Of a stretch of DNA of 64,000 bases, positions 29,066-39,550 are shown piece after piece (position 1 is the stretch's first letter; the number at the start of each line of letters is the position of its first letter). The DNA is from Vibrio rhizosphaerae (GTDB lineage Bacteria; Pseudomonadota; Gammaproteobacteria; Enterobacterales; Vibrionaceae): contig NZ_AP024903.1 of the NCBI RefSeq assembly GCF_024347095.1, positions 1-64,000 of the forward strand, written 5' to 3'. Under the pieces are notes generated by a model. The model saw only the letters and a program-made list of their open reading frames with translations. It searched no databases and had not been told where the DNA came from. Position numbers and translations under genes: made by a program.

Positions 29066-29245
29066 ATGCTGAATAAAATCGACAGACTGACTATCTATGC
29101 TCTGATGGGGTTCATCTCTTTTGGAGCGTTGGTGATGAGAACATCGGCGTCGGAACAAGCCTCACTCATGCCAGTATGGGGAGTTATTGCTGCAATGATA
29201 GGGCTTTGGCTGGAAATCCACCAATACGATACATCTAAGCATTGA
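29066..29245 (+). CDS. Small membrane protein, function unknown
   Basis: From ATG 29066 the product is 59 aa: MLNKIDRLTIYALMGFISFG with a first membrane helix, and a second helix MPVWGVIAAMIGLWLEI. GAGGAGCAAGGA directly upstream is a very strong ribosome binding site, which selects this start over the in-frame ATG at 28964. A rho-independent terminator at 29308 follows, supporting a real gene. I do not recognise the family. Confidence 0.65.
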   Translation: MLNKIDRLTIYALMGFISFGALVMRTSASEQASLMPVWGVIAAMIGLWLEIHQYDTSKH

Positions 29246-29307
29246 CTGAAAAGTAACACTAAAAACAATGCAACATTTCCGACACTATCCCATTTTTCTT
29301 GGGCTTC

Positions 29308-29332
29308 CCCGCAGTAATGCGGGATTTTTTTT
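29308..29332 (+). terminator. Rho-independent terminator after the small membrane protein gene
   Basis: CCCGCA-gtaa-TGCGGG with an extra C-G tail, followed by A and eight T residues. Confidence 0.9.
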
Positions 29333-29416
29333 GCCTGAATTATTTGCCAATGATTGTCATGCCAACCAATGGAATGATTGACATGACAGACACTCAGACA
29401 ATGGGGGGAGGTTGTA

Positions 29417-30946
29417 CTAAGACAAAAAGAACCGATAGGTCGGATTATCAGTCTCGTCTTTGTACTGATACCCCAATTCAACCAGATGCGCTGAAAAACG
29501 GCTCAAATCGTCATCATTGAGTTCAAAGGCACAGAGAACTCGACCGTAGTCGGCACCATGATTGCGATAGTTGAACAGACTGATGTTCCAGTGTGTACCG
29601 AGCGTACTGAGGAATTTCAGCAGTGCGCCGGGATATTCGGGAAATTCAAACGCGTATAACCGTTCTTTGAGTGGCTTGGACGGTTTACCGCCAATCATAT
29701 AACGAATATGCAGTTTGGCGATTTCGTCATCCGATAAATCAATGACCGGGTAGCCAGCTTTACGCAGATCCTGAATGATACTGTTGAGCTCTTCCGGGCC
29801 TCCGGCAAGACGGATCCCGACGAAGACATTAGCCAGTGAGTCATCATTGTAGCGATAGTTAAACTCTGTGACCGCCCGGCCACCGATAATCTGGCAGAAT
29901 TCGAAAAATGCTCCCTGACGTTCAGGGATGGTGACGGCAAGCAAACCTTCTCGCTTTTCACCCAGCTCACATCGTTCTGAAACGTAGCGCAGGCCGTGGA
30001 AGTTCGTATTGGCGCCGGAAAGTACCGAGCCTAACTGTTTGCCGGTCAGTTGGTATTGCTCCGCGTATTTTTTCAGACCAGCCAGTGCCAGCGCACCGGA
30101 TGGTTCAGCAATGGCGCGGGTATCTTCAAAAATATCTTTCACAGCGGCACAGATTTCGTCACTGGAGACAGAGATATGACCGTCCAGATATTGCTGACAC
30201 AGGCGGAAGGTTTCATCACCGATCCGTTTCACCGCCACCCCGTCAGCAAACATGCTGACCTGATCAAGCGTCACGGGTTCACCGGCATCGAGTGCCGCTT
30301 TTAAGCAGCCGGATTCTTCCGGCTCAACCGCAATCACTTTGATTTCTGGCATCAGTTGTTTGATCAGCACGGCGATGCCCGCAGCCAGACCTCCGCCACC
30401 GACCGGGACGAAGATGTAATCCAGATGACCATTCTGCTGCAACATTTCCATACCAATAGTGCCTTGCCCGGCGATCACCAGCGGGTGATCAAACGGTGGT
30501 ACGAATGTGTAGTGATACTCAGCGGCCAGTCGTTCGGCTTCTGCTTTGGCTTCATCGAAGTTATTGCCGAATAACACCACTTCTCCGCCAAAGCCGCGCA
30601 CCGCATCAACTTTAATATCCGGGGTGGTTTTGGGCATAACAATGGTTGTTTTGACGCCCATTTTTGTTCCGGACAAAGCCAACCCTTGTGCATGATTGCC
30701 TGCCGATGCGGTAATGATTCCTGCCTGACGTTGGTCTTCGTTCAGGTTGGCGATCATGTTGTAAGCACCGCGTAGTTTAAACGAATGAACCGGCTGGCGA
30801 TCTTCACGTTTGAGTTGCACCCGATTATTAATTCTGGCAGAGAGCCGTGTCATGTCCTGAAGTGGTGTGACGATTGCTGCTTCGTAAACCGGGGCCCGCA
30901 ATATCTGGCGCAGATAATCTGCGCCGGTTTGGTTGGTGAATGTCAT
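29417..30946 (-). CDS. ilvA: Threonine ammonia-lyase, biosynthetic (threonine deaminase)
   Basis: PLP enzyme making 2-ketobutyrate from threonine, the first step to isoleucine. The 509-aa protein has the PLP-lysine motif KREDRQPVHSFKLRGAYNM (about 47-65), ASAGNHAQGLA, GGGGLAAGIAV for phosphate binding and a C-terminal regulatory part with two ACT-like halves (about 330-509) that mediate isoleucine inhibition, so it is the biosynthetic type, not the catabolic TdcB. It ends the ilvGMEDA operon, starting four bases after the ilvD stop. Confidence 0.97.
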   Translation of the reverse strand: MTFTNQTGADYLRQILRAPVYEAAIVTPLQDMTRLSARINNRVQLKREDRQPVHSFKLRGAYNMIANLNEDQRQAGIITASAGNHAQGLALSGTKMGVKTTIVMPKTTPDIKVDAVRGFGGEVVLFGNNFDEAKAEAERLAAEYHYTFVPPFDHPLVIAGQGTIGMEMLQQNGHLDYIFVPVGGGGLAAGIAVLIKQLMPEIKVIAVEPEESGCLKAALDAGEPVTLDQVSMFADGVAVKRIGDETFRLCQQYLDGHISVSSDEICAAVKDIFEDTRAIAEPSGALALAGLKKYAEQYQLTGKQLGSVLSGANTNFHGLRYVSERCELGEKREGLLAVTIPERQGAFFEFCQIIGGRAVTEFNYRYNDDSLANVFVGIRLAGGPEELNSIIQDLRKAGYPVIDLSDDEIAKLHIRYMIGGKPSKPLKERLYAFEFPEYPGALLKFLSTLGTHWNISLFNYRNHGADYGRVLCAFELNDDDLSRFSAHLVELGYQYKDETDNPTYRFFLS

Positions 30947-30949
30947 CCA

Positions 30950-32791
30950 CTAGTCTCCTAGTTTTGATTTATCTCTCACCGCACCTTTGTCAGCACTGGT
31001 GGCCATGCTGGCATAGGCTTTCAGCGCAAAAGAGACTTCGCGTTGACGGTTGGCCGGTTTCCAGCCAAGTTGATCTTGTTCAGCGCGACGGCTTGCCAAC
31101 TCATCTGCTGAGACGACTAATTCAATGGTGCGTCCGGGGATATCAATATCAATGATGTCACCATTTTTAACCAGTCCGATTGCGCCACCGTTTGCCGCTT
31201 CAGGAGAGGCGTGGCCGATGGACAGACCGGATGTCCCGCCAGAGAAACGGCCGTCAGTCAGCAATGCACATGATTTACCTAATCCCATTGATTTCAGGTA
31301 CGTGGTCGGATAGAGCATTTCTTGCATGCCCGGCCCGCCTTTTGGCCCTTCGTAGCGAATGACAACGACTTCGCCCGCTTTGACTTTTCCGCCAAGGATT
31401 CCTTCAACCGCATCTTCCTGACTTTCAAATACAATCGCCGGGCCACGGAATTTCAGATTGCTCTCATCGACGCCAGCGGTTTTAACGATACAACCGTCCA
31501 GTGCGATATTGCCTTTCAAAACGGCAAGGCCGCCATCTTGACTGAAAGCATGTGCTTTGGTTCGGATACAGCCTTCTTCACGGTCATCATCCAGCGTCTC
31601 CCAGTGACAATCCTGTGAGAAAGCCTGGGTGGTGCGGATTCCGGCAGGACCGGCACGGTAGAAGGCTTTCACGTCGGCGGAGTCCGTCTGCATAATGTCA
31701 TATTGCGCCAGCTGCTCTTGTAAGCTGAGTCCAAGCACCGTTCTGGTCTCGGTATTGAGCAGACCGGCCCGGTTAAGTTCACCAAGAATACCCATCACGC
31801 CACCGGCCCGGTGGACATCTTCCATATGGTACTTTTGTGTTGACGGTGCAACTTTACACAAGTGTGGCACGCGACGTGACATACGGTCGATATCATCCAT
31901 GGTGAAGTCCACTTCACCTTCTTGCGCTGCTGCCAGTAAGTGGAGAACTGTATTGGTTGAACCGCCCATCGCGATATCCAGAGCCATCGCATTTTCAAAT
32001 GCTGATTTGTTGGCAATGTTACGCGGCAGAGCTGAGGCATCATCCTGCTCGTAATAGCGTTTGGTCAGTTCAACAATGCGCTGACCGGCTTTGAGGAATA
32101 AGGCTTTGCGATCCGCATGGGTCGCGAGCAGTGAGCCGTTGCCCGGTTGCGACAGCCCCAACGCTTCGGTCAGGCAGTTCATCGAGTTGGCAGTAAACAT
32201 ACCGGAGCAAGAACCGCATGTCGGACAGGCGGAACGCTCGACCTGTTCACTCTGCTCATCAGAGACATTGGGATCGGCACCCTGAATCATCGCATCGACT
32301 AAATCGAGTTTGATGAGCTGATCCGAGAGCTTGGTTTTACCGGCTTCCATCGGACCACCGGAGACAAAGATCACCGGGATATTGAGGCGCAGCGAAGCCA
32401 TCAGCATCCCCGGGGTGATTTTGTCGCAGTTTGAGATACAGACCATCGCGTCGGCACAGTGGGCATTGACCATATATTCGACGGAGTCGGCAATCAGTTC
32501 ACGGGACGGCAGCGAGTAGAGCATTCCGCCATGGCCCATGGCGATCCCGTCATCGACGGCAATGGTATTAAATTCTTTGGCAATCCCGCCGGCGGCTTCA
32601 ATTTCACGAGCCACCATCTGACCGAGATCTTTTAAGTGAACATGGCCCGGTACAAATTGGGTGAATGAATTGACAACGGCAATGATCGGCTTACCAAAAT
32701 CATCTTCTTTGACGCCGGTGGCACGCCATAACGCACGTGCCCCAGCCATATTACGACCATGTGTTGTTGTTGCTGAACGATACTTCGGCAT
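30950..32791 (-). CDS. ilvD: Dihydroxy-acid dehydratase
   Basis: Iron-sulfur enzyme that dehydrates dihydroxy acids to the 2-keto acids of valine and isoleucine. The 613-aa protein contains cluster cysteines in [12 protein letters not shown] (about 122-133) and [19 protein letters not shown] (about 192-210), and a C-terminal [21 protein letters not shown]. Length is normal for gammaproteobacteria. It lies between ilvE and ilvA in the operon. Confidence 0.97.
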   Translation of the reverse strand: MPKYRSATTTHGRNMAGARALWRATGVKEDDFGKPIIAVVNSFTQFVPGHVHLKDLGQMVAREIEAAGGIAKEFNTIAVDDGIAMGHGGMLYSLPSRELIADSVEYMVNAHCADAMVCISNCDKITPGMLMASLRLNIPVIFVSGGPMEAGKTKLSDQLIKLDLVDAMIQGADPNVSDEQSEQVERSACPTCGSCSGMFTANSMNCLTEALGLSQPGNGSLLATHADRKALFLKAGQRIVELTKRYYEQDDASALPRNIANKSAFENAMALDIAMGGSTNTVLHLLAAAQEGEVDFTMDDIDRMSRRVPHLCKVAPSTQKYHMEDVHRAGGVMGILGELNRAGLLNTETRTVLGLSLQEQLAQYDIMQTDSADVKAFYRAGPAGIRTTQAFSQDCHWETLDDDREEGCIRTKAHAFSQDGGLAVLKGNIALDGCIVKTAGVDESNLKFRGPAIVFESQEDAVEGILGGKVKAGEVVVIRYEGPKGGPGMQEMLYPTTYLKSMGLGKSCALLTDGRFSGGTSGLSIGHASPEAANGGAIGLVKNGDIIDIDIPGRTIELVVSADELASRRAEQDQLGWKPANRQREVSFALKAYASMATSADKGAVRDKSKLGD

Positions 32792-32821
32792 TGTGTTGTC
32801 CTTTACTTAATTCTGTTGGGG

Positions 32822-33763
32822 TTAGGCTTTATCTTGAGGATTGACGTAATCTAACCAACCCCATTTATCTTCAGTGGTTCCGTTAAACAGGCCGAAAAAG
32901 GCATCCTGAATCACTTTGGTGATTGGGCCGCGCTTGCCTGAACCGACGCTGATGCGATCTACACTGCGAACCGGGACGATTTCCGCTGCGGTGCCGGTCA
33001 TAAAAATTTCGTCTGCCAGATAGAGTGATTCACGGGCAATATTGGCTTCGCGTACGGTATAGCCGAGGTCTTTGGCCAGAATCATAATCGTATCGCGGGT
33101 AATCCCCGGTAGAATTGAACTGGTGGTTGGTGGTGTCAGCAGCTCACCATCTTTGACGACAAAAATGTTTTCTCCGGCACCTTCAGACAGATAGCCGTCA
33201 ACACTCAGGGCAATCCCTTCGTCATAACCGTGACGACGGGCTTCACCACCAACCAGTAGCGAAGACAGGTAGTTACCCCCCGCTTTTGCACCGGTCGGAA
33301 TGGTATTCGGAGCAGCGCGGTTCCAACTGGAGATCATTGCATCGACACCATTTTCCAATGCTTCTTCGCCGAGATAGGCACCCCATGGGAAAGCCGCGAT
33401 AATCAAATCCAGTTCAGTACCGTTTGGCGGGCAAACACCCAGACCAACGTTACCGACAAAAGCTAACGGGCGGATATAAGCGGACGTCAGTTTATTTGCG
33501 CGTAAGGTTTCCCGGGTTGCTGCCATAATCTCTTCAACAGAATAAGGAATCGGGAAGCGATAGATTTTGGCTGAGTTGACTAAACGTTGTGCGTGTTCCT
33601 GATGGCGAAACACAATCGGGCCTTTGGGGGTGTCATAACAACGCACGCCTTCGAATACCGATGTTCCATAGTGCATTGCGTGTGTCAGAACATGTACCTG
33701 AGCATTTGCCCACGGCATCATTTCCCCGTTGAACCATATAAAATCCGCAGTATTAGTAGCCAT
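32822..33763 (-). CDS. ilvE: Branched-chain amino acid aminotransferase
   Basis: Class IV PLP transaminase for the last step of valine, isoleucine and leucine synthesis. From ATG 33763 the product is 313 aa, MATNTADFIWFNGEMMPWANAQVHVLTH-type start, with YGTSVFEGVRCYDT, the PLP-lysine segment TGAKAGGNYLSSLL and LSEGAGENIFVVKDG. An ORF extension upstream to 33958 would run through ilvM and is rejected; GGAAGAAAT precedes the start. Third gene of ilvGMEDA. Confidence 0.97.
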   Translation of the reverse strand: MATNTADFIWFNGEMMPWANAQVHVLTHAMHYGTSVFEGVRCYDTPKGPIVFRHQEHAQRLVNSAKIYRFPIPYSVEEIMAATRETLRANKLTSAYIRPLAFVGNVGLGVCPPNGTELDLIIAAFPWGAYLGEEALENGVDAMISSWNRAAPNTIPTGAKAGGNYLSSLLVGGEARRHGYDEGIALSVDGYLSEGAGENIFVVKDGELLTPPTTSSILPGITRDTIMILAKDLGYTVREANIARESLYLADEIFMTGTAAEIVPVRSVDRISVGSGKRGPITKVIQDAFFGLFNGTTEDKWGWLDYVNPQDKA

Positions 33764-33773
33764 TATTTCTTCC

Positions 33774-34058
33774 TTATGCACAAATTTTTTGTTGTAAATT
33801 GTTGTTTGGTAGTTCGTTATTGCTGATTTGAATGACATCAACGGTACGCACATCCCACAACTTTTCGATTTGATTGGTGAGCGTGGTGATCGGTCGATCG
33901 CTATCGACGATAATTTCCACGCTGGCCACTTTACTTTCATGATTTTGGGTTGCTGCAACCTGTTTGATCACGAATCCACGGTGGCGAATGACACGCAGAA
34001 CACGCTCTAACAGCACCGGTTTATCATCTGCTTTGATGTCGAGTAGGTATCTTTGCAT
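33774..34058 (-). CDS. ilvM: Acetolactate synthase II small (regulatory) subunit
   Basis: A 94-aa ACT-domain protein (MQRYLLDIKADDKPVLLERVL, RVIRHRGFVIKQV) that activates and stabilises the IlvG catalytic subunit. It lies 12 bp downstream of ilvG and 10 bp upstream of ilvE. Length and order match the E. coli ilvGMEDA operon. Confidence 0.94.
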   Translation of the reverse strand: MQRYLLDIKADDKPVLLERVLRVIRHRGFVIKQVAATQNHESKVASVEIIVDSDRPITTLTNQIEKLWDVRTVDVIQISNNELPNNNLQQKICA

Positions 34059-34070
34059 TTCTGGTGTCTC

Positions 34071-35717
34071 CTATGTGTTTTCCAGCATGTCATTGTTTGA
34101 TGCACCGGGTGGCACCAGTGGCCAGACGTTTTCTTCTTCATCAATCGCAACATGTAGCAGGTAAGCGGTTTTGCTTGCCAGCATCTCTTGTAAAGCCGGT
34201 TCTACTTCTTCTTTCTTGGTAATGGTTTTGCCCGGAATATCGAAAGCGCGTGCCAGCATGATGAAATCTGGGTTATCGTCCAGAATGGTTTCACTATGAC
34301 GACCATCGAAAAACAGAGATTGCCATTGGCGAACCATGCCCAGCCGCTGGTTGTTCAACAAGACGATTTTGACCGGGATCTGGCGACGTTTTAATGTGCC
34401 CAGCTCCTGAATATTCATCATAAACGAGCCGTCACCGGTAATCAGAATCGACTGATCGTCGGGACGTGCTACGGCTGCCCCCATCGCGGCCGGTAAACCA
34501 AATCCCATAGTGCCGAGACCGGCAGATGAAATAAAGTTTTGCGGGGCTCTTGGCTGAATATGTTGAGCCGCCCACATTTGATGTTGGCCGACATCGGTGG
34601 AGACAATCGAGTTGTCAGGCATCATATCGGATAACTGTTTCAGCAGCAGTGGCGCATAAATCAGTTCGCCGGGATGGTCATAACGCCACTTGAATCCACT
34701 GCGCAGGCTCTCGCTGTGATGTACCCAGGCACTGATGTCATGCGAGAGTTCCAGTTGGGGCAGAATCGTATTGATGTCGCCCCGCAGAGCAGCATTAGCA
34801 CGTCGGAGTTTATTGAACTCTGCAGCATCGATATCAATATGAATCACTTTGGCATGCGGGGCGAATGTATCGAGCTTACCGGTCACCCGGTCATCAAAAC
34901 GAGCACCGACCGTGATCAGCAAATCACATTCCTGAACGACGAGGTTGGCCGCTTTGGTGCCATGCATTCCCAACATCCCCAGATAATGCGGGTCATGACG
35001 TTCAACCGAGCCTAATCCTTTGAGCGTGCTGACAGAAGGCATGGGATTGAGGCGTAAAAATTCGCGTACGGTTTCGGTCGCATGAGCCAGCTGAACACCA
35101 CCACCGACATAGAAAACCGGACGTTGGCTTTCATTGAGCATCGTTTGTGCTTTGGTGAGTTCATCCGAATTGACTTGAGGTATAGCAGGAGGTGTGAATG
35201 GGGTAAGCGCGGTCACTGGGGATTGGGCCAGCTGAACGTCTTTTGCGATATCAACGATCACTGGCCCGGGGCGTCCCGTTTTGGCAACTTCAAATGCCTC
35301 CGCCAATGTCGGTGCCAACTCATTGATATCGGTCACCAGATAACTATGTTTGGTACAGGACAGCGACATGCCGATGACATCCATCTCCTGAAAGGCATCG
35401 GTACCGATATGAGAGCTGGCGACTTGTCCGGTGATGGCGACCAGTGGGACGGAATCCAGAAAAGCGTCTGCCAGTCCGGTCACGAGGTTCGTGGCGCCTG
35501 GTCCCGAGGTTGCCATACAGACGGCAACTTCCTGCGTTGATCTTGCCATCCCGATAGCGGCCATGGCTGCACCTTGTTCGTGACGACATAAAATGTGTTC
35601 GACACCACCGTCATACAGGGCATCGTAGATAGGCATGATTGCCCCTCCCGGATAACCAAATACGGTCTTGATACCTTGTTGTTTCAGGGCTGCTACGACG
35701 AGTTGCGCTCCGGTCAT
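34071..35717 (-). CDS. ilvG: Acetolactate synthase II large subunit
   Basis: ThDP enzyme condensing pyruvate with pyruvate or 2-ketobutyrate, the common step of valine and isoleucine synthesis. The 548-aa protein from ATG 35717 begins [20 protein letters not shown], with the ThDP glutamate in [12 protein letters not shown] and the C-terminal ThDP motif [20 protein letters not shown] followed by [14 protein letters not shown] precedes the start; the ATG at 35735 adds six residues. The gene is intact, unlike the frameshifted ilvG of E. coli K-12. A leader peptide and attenuator lie upstream. Confidence 0.96.
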   Translation of the reverse strand: MTGAQLVVAALKQQGIKTVFGYPGGAIMPIYDALYDGGVEHILCRHEQGAAMAAIGMARSTQEVAVCMATSGPGATNLVTGLADAFLDSVPLVAITGQVASSHIGTDAFQEMDVIGMSLSCTKHSYLVTDINELAPTLAEAFEVAKTGRPGPVIVDIAKDVQLAQSPVTALTPFTPPAIPQVNSDELTKAQTMLNESQRPVFYVGGGVQLAHATETVREFLRLNPMPSVSTLKGLGSVERHDPHYLGMLGMHGTKAANLVVQECDLLITVGARFDDRVTGKLDTFAPHAKVIHIDIDAAEFNKLRRANAALRGDINTILPQLELSHDISAWVHHSESLRSGFKWRYDHPGELIYAPLLLKQLSDMMPDNSIVSTDVGQHQMWAAQHIQPRAPQNFISSAGLGTMGFGLPAAMGAAVARPDDQSILITGDGSFMMNIQELGTLKRRQIPVKIVLLNNQRLGMVRQWQSLFFDGRHSETILDDNPDFIMLARAFDIPGKTITKKEEVEPALQEMLASKTAYLLHVAIDEEENVWPLVPPGASNNDMLENT

Positions 35718-35842
35718 CGTGTCCCTCCCGTACATTCATTGTTCTTGTTGCTTCGTGTTGTGTTGTGTGAGCACTTCATGTGCGACTCCCGTTATATCGC
35801 TTTACCGACCGGGTCGGTGTGCGTTTTATTATGGTGCAGACT

Positions 35843-35874
35843 AAAAAAAACCCCCGGACTTTTCAGTGCGGGGG
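35843..35874 (-). terminator. ilv operon attenuator
   Basis: On the minus strand CCCCCG-cactgaaaagtc-CGGGGG is followed by eight T residues. The 5' arm CCCCCGC (35874-35868) can instead pair with GCGGGGG inside the leader peptide gene (35916-35910), giving the mutually exclusive antiterminator. This is a classic attenuation arrangement. Confidence 0.88.
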
Positions 35875-35891
35875 TTTTTTCCATCTTGCTG

Positions 35892-35987
35892 CTATCTTTC
35901 GTCCAGTAGCCCCCGCGCGGAATCAATAATGACCACGACTAGAATCAGGCTAATTAGAGAATGTAAACGGACGATTAGATGCATCAT
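35892..35987 (-). CDS. ilvL: ilvGMEDA operon leader peptide
   Basis: A 31-codon ORF (30 if the second ATG at 35984 is used) that is too short for most gene callers. It begins MMHLIVRLHSLISL and runs into a block of consecutive branched-chain codons encoding ILVVVII, then DSARGLLDER and a TAG stop. Seventeen of the residues are Leu, Ile or Val. It lies directly before the attenuator and its 3' end contains the antiterminator arm, so ribosome stalling on Ile, Val or Leu codons would prevent termination. The sequence differs from E. coli ilvL but the design is the same. Confidence 0.88.
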   Translation of the reverse strand: MMHLIVRLHSLISLILVVVIIDSARGLLDER

Positions 35988-36199
35988 GAATAGAAATCTT
36001 ATCTTTAGTTAATGTTCCAAGATTGATGAAAATCTCGACATACCTAGTGTGTAACATACAATTCTGTTACATGACAAGGAAAATATCATTCTTTTTTCAT
36101 ATTCTTTTATTTTCTGTCTGCGTTATACCTACCCCTGTACATTCAGTGTCTCACTGATTGACACCATGAATATTTATAAATCAATCACAAGGGAATTAT

Positions 36200-37723
36200 A
36201 TGGGGTTAGCAGTCATTCATAGCCGGGCGAGTGTCGGTGTGGAAGCACCACTCGTGACGGTTGAAGTGCATATTAGTAATGGCATGCCGGGATTTACTTT
36301 GGTCGGGCTGCCGGAGACGACCGTGAAAGAGTCCCGGGATCGGGTTCGCAGTGCGATTATCCACTCCCGGTTTGAATTTCCGCCCAAACGTATCACGGTT
36401 AATCTGGCACCGGCCGATTTACCGAAAGAGGGCGGACGATTTGATCTGCCGATCGCTTTGGGCATTCTGGCCGCTTCTGATCAAATCATATCGGACCATC
36501 TGGCCGACTATGAGTTTTTAGGGGAGTTGGCTTTATCCGGTCAGTTACGGACAGTCAAAGGGGTATTGCCTGCTGCGCTGGCGGCCGGGCTGGCAAACCG
36601 TGCGCTGGTGGTGCCGCATGAAAATGGCGATCAGGCGGCTTTGGTCGGGCAAGGGCAGCATCTCTCAGCCGGTAGTTTGCAGGAAGTCTGTCAGGCGTTG
36701 TGTGGTGATGTTTCATTGGGGTTATATCAATCTCAGCCGGATATGAGTCAACCCGCGTCCACACGAGATTTACAGGATATTATTGGTCAGCAACAGGGCA
36801 AGCGGGCTTTAGAAATTGCAGCCGCCGGTCATCATAATTTGTTGTTTCTCGGCCCGCCGGGGACGGGTAAAACGATGCTAGCCTCGCGGTTATGTGACTT
36901 ATTGCCGGAGATGAGTAACGAAGAAGCGATGGAAACTGCAGCCGTTGCATCCCTGACGCAGCAGGATATTCATCAGTACAACTGGAAACAGCGGCCATTT
37001 CGTGCTCCGCATCATTCCAGTTCGATGGCTGCATTGGTTGGCGGTGGTTCGATACCTCGCCCCGGGGAAATTTCGCTTGCTCATAATGGGTTGCTCTTTC
37101 TTGATGAAATGCCGGAATTTGAACGTCGGGTACTGGATTCATTGCGTGAACCGTTGGAATCAGGAGAAATTATCATTTCCCGGGCGCAGGGGAAGACACG
37201 TTTCCCGGCCCGTTTTCAGTTAGTCGGTGCATTAAATCCAAGTCCGACCGGCTATTATGAAGGTCAGGAAAGTCGGATTAATCCCCAACATATTCTCCGT
37301 TATCTGAGTCGATTATCGGGCCCGTTATTGGATCGGTTTGACTTGTCGATCGAGATTCCCGCTTTACCCAAAGGTATGCTTGCCGAAGGAGGTGGACGGG
37401 GAGAGACAACACAGATCGTTCGTGAGCGAGTGCTTCGGGCGCGTGCGTTAATGCTTCGTTTACGGGGGAAAGCGAATTCTCTGCTGACCAGTCGGGAAAT
37501 CGAGACGTTTTGTCCATTGGCAAAGCCGGATGCTGACTTTCTGGAAAATGCATTGCACCGTCTCGGGCTTTCTATTCGCGCGTATCACCGTATTATCAAA
37601 GTTGCCCGGACCATTGCTGATTTAGCGGAAGAAGAGCACATCCAGCGGGCACATCTGGCCGAAGCGTTGGGCTATCGTGCGATGGATCGATTATTGAAAC
37701 AATTGACGATGCAAGCGGTTTAA
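36200..37723 (+). CDS. comM: YifB/ComM family AAA+ Mg-chelatase-like helicase
   Basis: ComM is a ring helicase that promotes branch migration during integration of DNA taken up by natural transformation. The 507-aa protein has an N-terminal Lon-protease-like fold (MGLAVIHSRASVGVEAPLVT), an AAA+ core with Walker A LGPPGTGKTMLASRL (about 213-227) and Walker B LLFLDEMPEF (about 299-308), and the Mg_chelatase C-terminal segment (LSIRAYHRIIKVARTIADL). Vibrios are naturally competent, and dprA is also in this window. It is divergent from the ilv operon. Confidence 0.95.
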   Translation: MGLAVIHSRASVGVEAPLVTVEVHISNGMPGFTLVGLPETTVKESRDRVRSAIIHSRFEFPPKRITVNLAPADLPKEGGRFDLPIALGILAASDQIISDHLADYEFLGELALSGQLRTVKGVLPAALAAGLANRALVVPHENGDQAALVGQGQHLSAGSLQEVCQALCGDVSLGLYQSQPDMSQPASTRDLQDIIGQQQGKRALEIAAAGHHNLLFLGPPGTGKTMLASRLCDLLPEMSNEEAMETAAVASLTQQDIHQYNWKQRPFRAPHHSSSMAALVGGGSIPRPGEISLAHNGLLFLDEMPEFERRVLDSLREPLESGEIIISRAQGKTRFPARFQLVGALNPSPTGYYEGQESRINPQHILRYLSRLSGPLLDRFDLSIEIPALPKGMLAEGGGRGETTQIVRERVLRARALMLRLRGKANSLLTSREIETFCPLAKPDADFLENALHRLGLSIRAYHRIIKVARTIADLAEEEHIQRAHLAEALGYRAMDRLLKQLTMQAV

Positions 37724-37916
37724 AGCGGGTCATTGAGTTGAAAAGGGTATCCTCAGTGAACAATCTATAACTTGCCTGTGCCAACAGGGTTCATGTAAGC
37801 GGCATCAAAAGGTACTTCGCCATCGATAGAGATGACCAAGAGAAGCATGTTATTCAATGACTAAATTTGTATAATCACACGCTATTTTATTTTTCGAGCG
37901 GAATGATATCTGTCTT

Positions 37917-38795
37917 ATGCTGGCTTACGTTTTATTGGTTGTAAACGCCTGTTTGGTGTTGGTGAATACTGGTTTTTGTTCTGTTGCGATCTGTGTGGCG
38001 GCCCTGATTAAATTGTTACTGCCTACTTCCGCTTTGAAAGCTTATGCGACGCGGCTTGCTAATTGGTTTATGTGGTTGTGGGCCACCGTCAATATGCGGA
38101 TTCTGAATTTGTCTAATCCGGTCCAATGGGATATTCAAGGCGTTGATCAACTGAACCGGCAGGGATGGTATCTGATGATCAGCAATCACATGAGCTGGAC
38201 GGATATCGTTGTATTGTGCAGTGTATTTAAAGATCGGATTCCGATGCCAAAATTTTTCTTAAAACAGCAGTTATTGTATGTGCCGTTTATCGGGATGAGT
38301 TGCTGGGCTCTGGATATGCCATTTATGCGTCGTTATTCAAGAGAATACCTGCTGCGTAATCCAGAAAAACGCGGCCAGGATCTGGCGACGACTCGCCGTT
38401 CGTGTGCCAAGTTCAAACATACACCAACCACTGTCGTCAATTATGTCGAGGGCACACGTTTTACACCGGAGAAACAACGTGCAACCCGGTCGGCCTATCG
38501 GCATCTGTTACCGCCGAAATCGGGCGGCATCGCTTATACGCTGGCAGCAATGGGGGAGCAGTTTGAGAAGATTATCGATGTCACATTAGCTTATCCGGAT
38601 AATCAGGCAATGCCATTTAAAGATATGTTGATGGGTAGAATGCAACGTATTGTGGTTCGGGTCCGGGTTTTGCCGGTTGATGAACAGGTGTCGGGCGATT
38701 ATTTCAATGACAAACCCTATAAGCGGCAGTTTCAGAAATGGCTGGGGGATGTTTGGGCAGATAAAGATGTGTTATTAGATGATATCTATCAATGA
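37917..38795 (+). CDS. PlsC-family acyltransferase (YihG-like)
   Basis: A 292-aa inner-membrane acyltransferase of the lysophosphatidic acid acyltransferase superfamily. N-terminal hydrophobic segments (VLLVVNACLVLVNTGF, VAICVAALIKLLL) are followed by block I NHMSWTDIVVL with the H-x4-D catalytic pair, FMRRYSRE, and block III VNYVEGTRFTPEK. It matches the YihG group, which in E. coli acts as an alternative LPA acyltransferase. A TATAAT at about 37871 could be its promoter -10. A hairpin terminator follows. Confidence 0.87.
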   Translation: MLAYVLLVVNACLVLVNTGFCSVAICVAALIKLLLPTSALKAYATRLANWFMWLWATVNMRILNLSNPVQWDIQGVDQLNRQGWYLMISNHMSWTDIVVLCSVFKDRIPMPKFFLKQQLLYVPFIGMSCWALDMPFMRRYSREYLLRNPEKRGQDLATTRRSCAKFKHTPTTVVNYVEGTRFTPEKQRATRSAYRHLLPPKSGGIAYTLAAMGEQFEKIIDVTLAYPDNQAMPFKDMLMGRMQRIVVRVRVLPVDEQVSGDYFNDKPYKRQFQKWLGDVWADKDVLLDDIYQ

Positions 38796-38851
38796 GATGT
38801 TAGGTGTGACTGTCAGCCGATTCGATTACTTAGTACTTAGTATCAGGTAGT

Positions 38852-38877
38852 ATCAGGGAGCCATTTGGCTCCCTGAT
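38852..38877. terminator. Bidirectional hairpin terminator between yihG-like gene and dsbA
   Basis: ATCAGGGAGCC-attt-GGCTCCCTGAT is a perfect 11-bp stem between convergent genes. Short direct repeats (TACTTAG twice, TATCAGG twice) lie just upstream. No strong T-tract on either side. Confidence 0.7.
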
Positions 38878-38920
38878 TGCTATCTGTGGTGTGAGTCAGC
38901 GAGTGACCCGCTGGCGTTGA

Positions 38921-39520
38921 TTATTTTTTCAGTAAGTAATCGACTAAGGCAAAATACTCTTCGGTTTTGATATCGCGCGGTGGCTGAACCAGATACTTAT
39001 TGTTGACGATCAGGGCTGGAACGCCTTGCAGACCACTTTCATCAAAGGTCTTGTCAAAACGGCGTACCATCGAATCGACGGCAAAGCTGTTAAAGGCATT
39101 ATCGAATGATTTGGCATCGATCCCTTCATCGGTAAAGATTTGCTTCAATGCTTCGTCGTTCTGTGGCGGGCGTCGTTTGTTGTGGATACGATCAAACATC
39201 ACCGGGACCATTTTGTCTTCAACATTCAGCGAGACCATTGTCGCGTAAGCTTTACTCATTGAATGTGCCATATTGCCACCCATGAATGAAACGTGAACAC
39301 GCTGAAATTCTGTTCCGGCTGGGAGTTGTGCTGCCAGTTTTTCCACAATAGGCTCAAACGCATTACAGTGTGGGCAGTAGAATGAGAAAAACTCCATGAC
39401 TTTCGGGTTGTCAGAATGTGGCCGATCAAGCACTTTGTAGTATTCGCCTTCTTTAAACTGCGCGGCGTGGATAGACAGACTGACGAGTAAAGTTGTTAAT
39501 AAAGCAAAAAGCTTTTTCAT
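38921..39520 (-). CDS. dsbA: Thiol:disulfide interchange protein DsbA
   Basis: Periplasmic oxidant that introduces disulfides into secreted proteins and is reoxidised by DsbB. The 199-aa precursor has a signal peptide [19 protein letters not shown] (cleaved before AQFKEGEYY) and a thioredoxin fold with an inserted helical domain; the active site is [11 protein letters not shown] (C-P-H-C), and the cis-proline loop is [14 protein letters not shown] 39520, preceded by GGAG, is chosen; the in-frame ATG at 39541 would push the signal peptide inward. It lies downstream of srkA, but a 115-bp inverted-repeat segment separates them. Confidence 0.96.
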   Translation of the reverse strand: MKKLFALLTTLLVSLSIHAAQFKEGEYYKVLDRPHSDNPKVMEFFSFYCPHCNAFEPIVEKLAAQLPAGTEFQRVHVSFMGGNMAHSMSKAYATMVSLNVEDKMVPVMFDRIHNKRRPPQNDEALKQIFTDEGIDAKSFDNAFNSFAVDSMVRRFDKTFDESGLQGVPALIVNNKYLVQPPRDIKTEEYFALVDYLLKK

Positions 39521-39550
39521 GATGAACTCCATATGATTCAATTATTGTAT

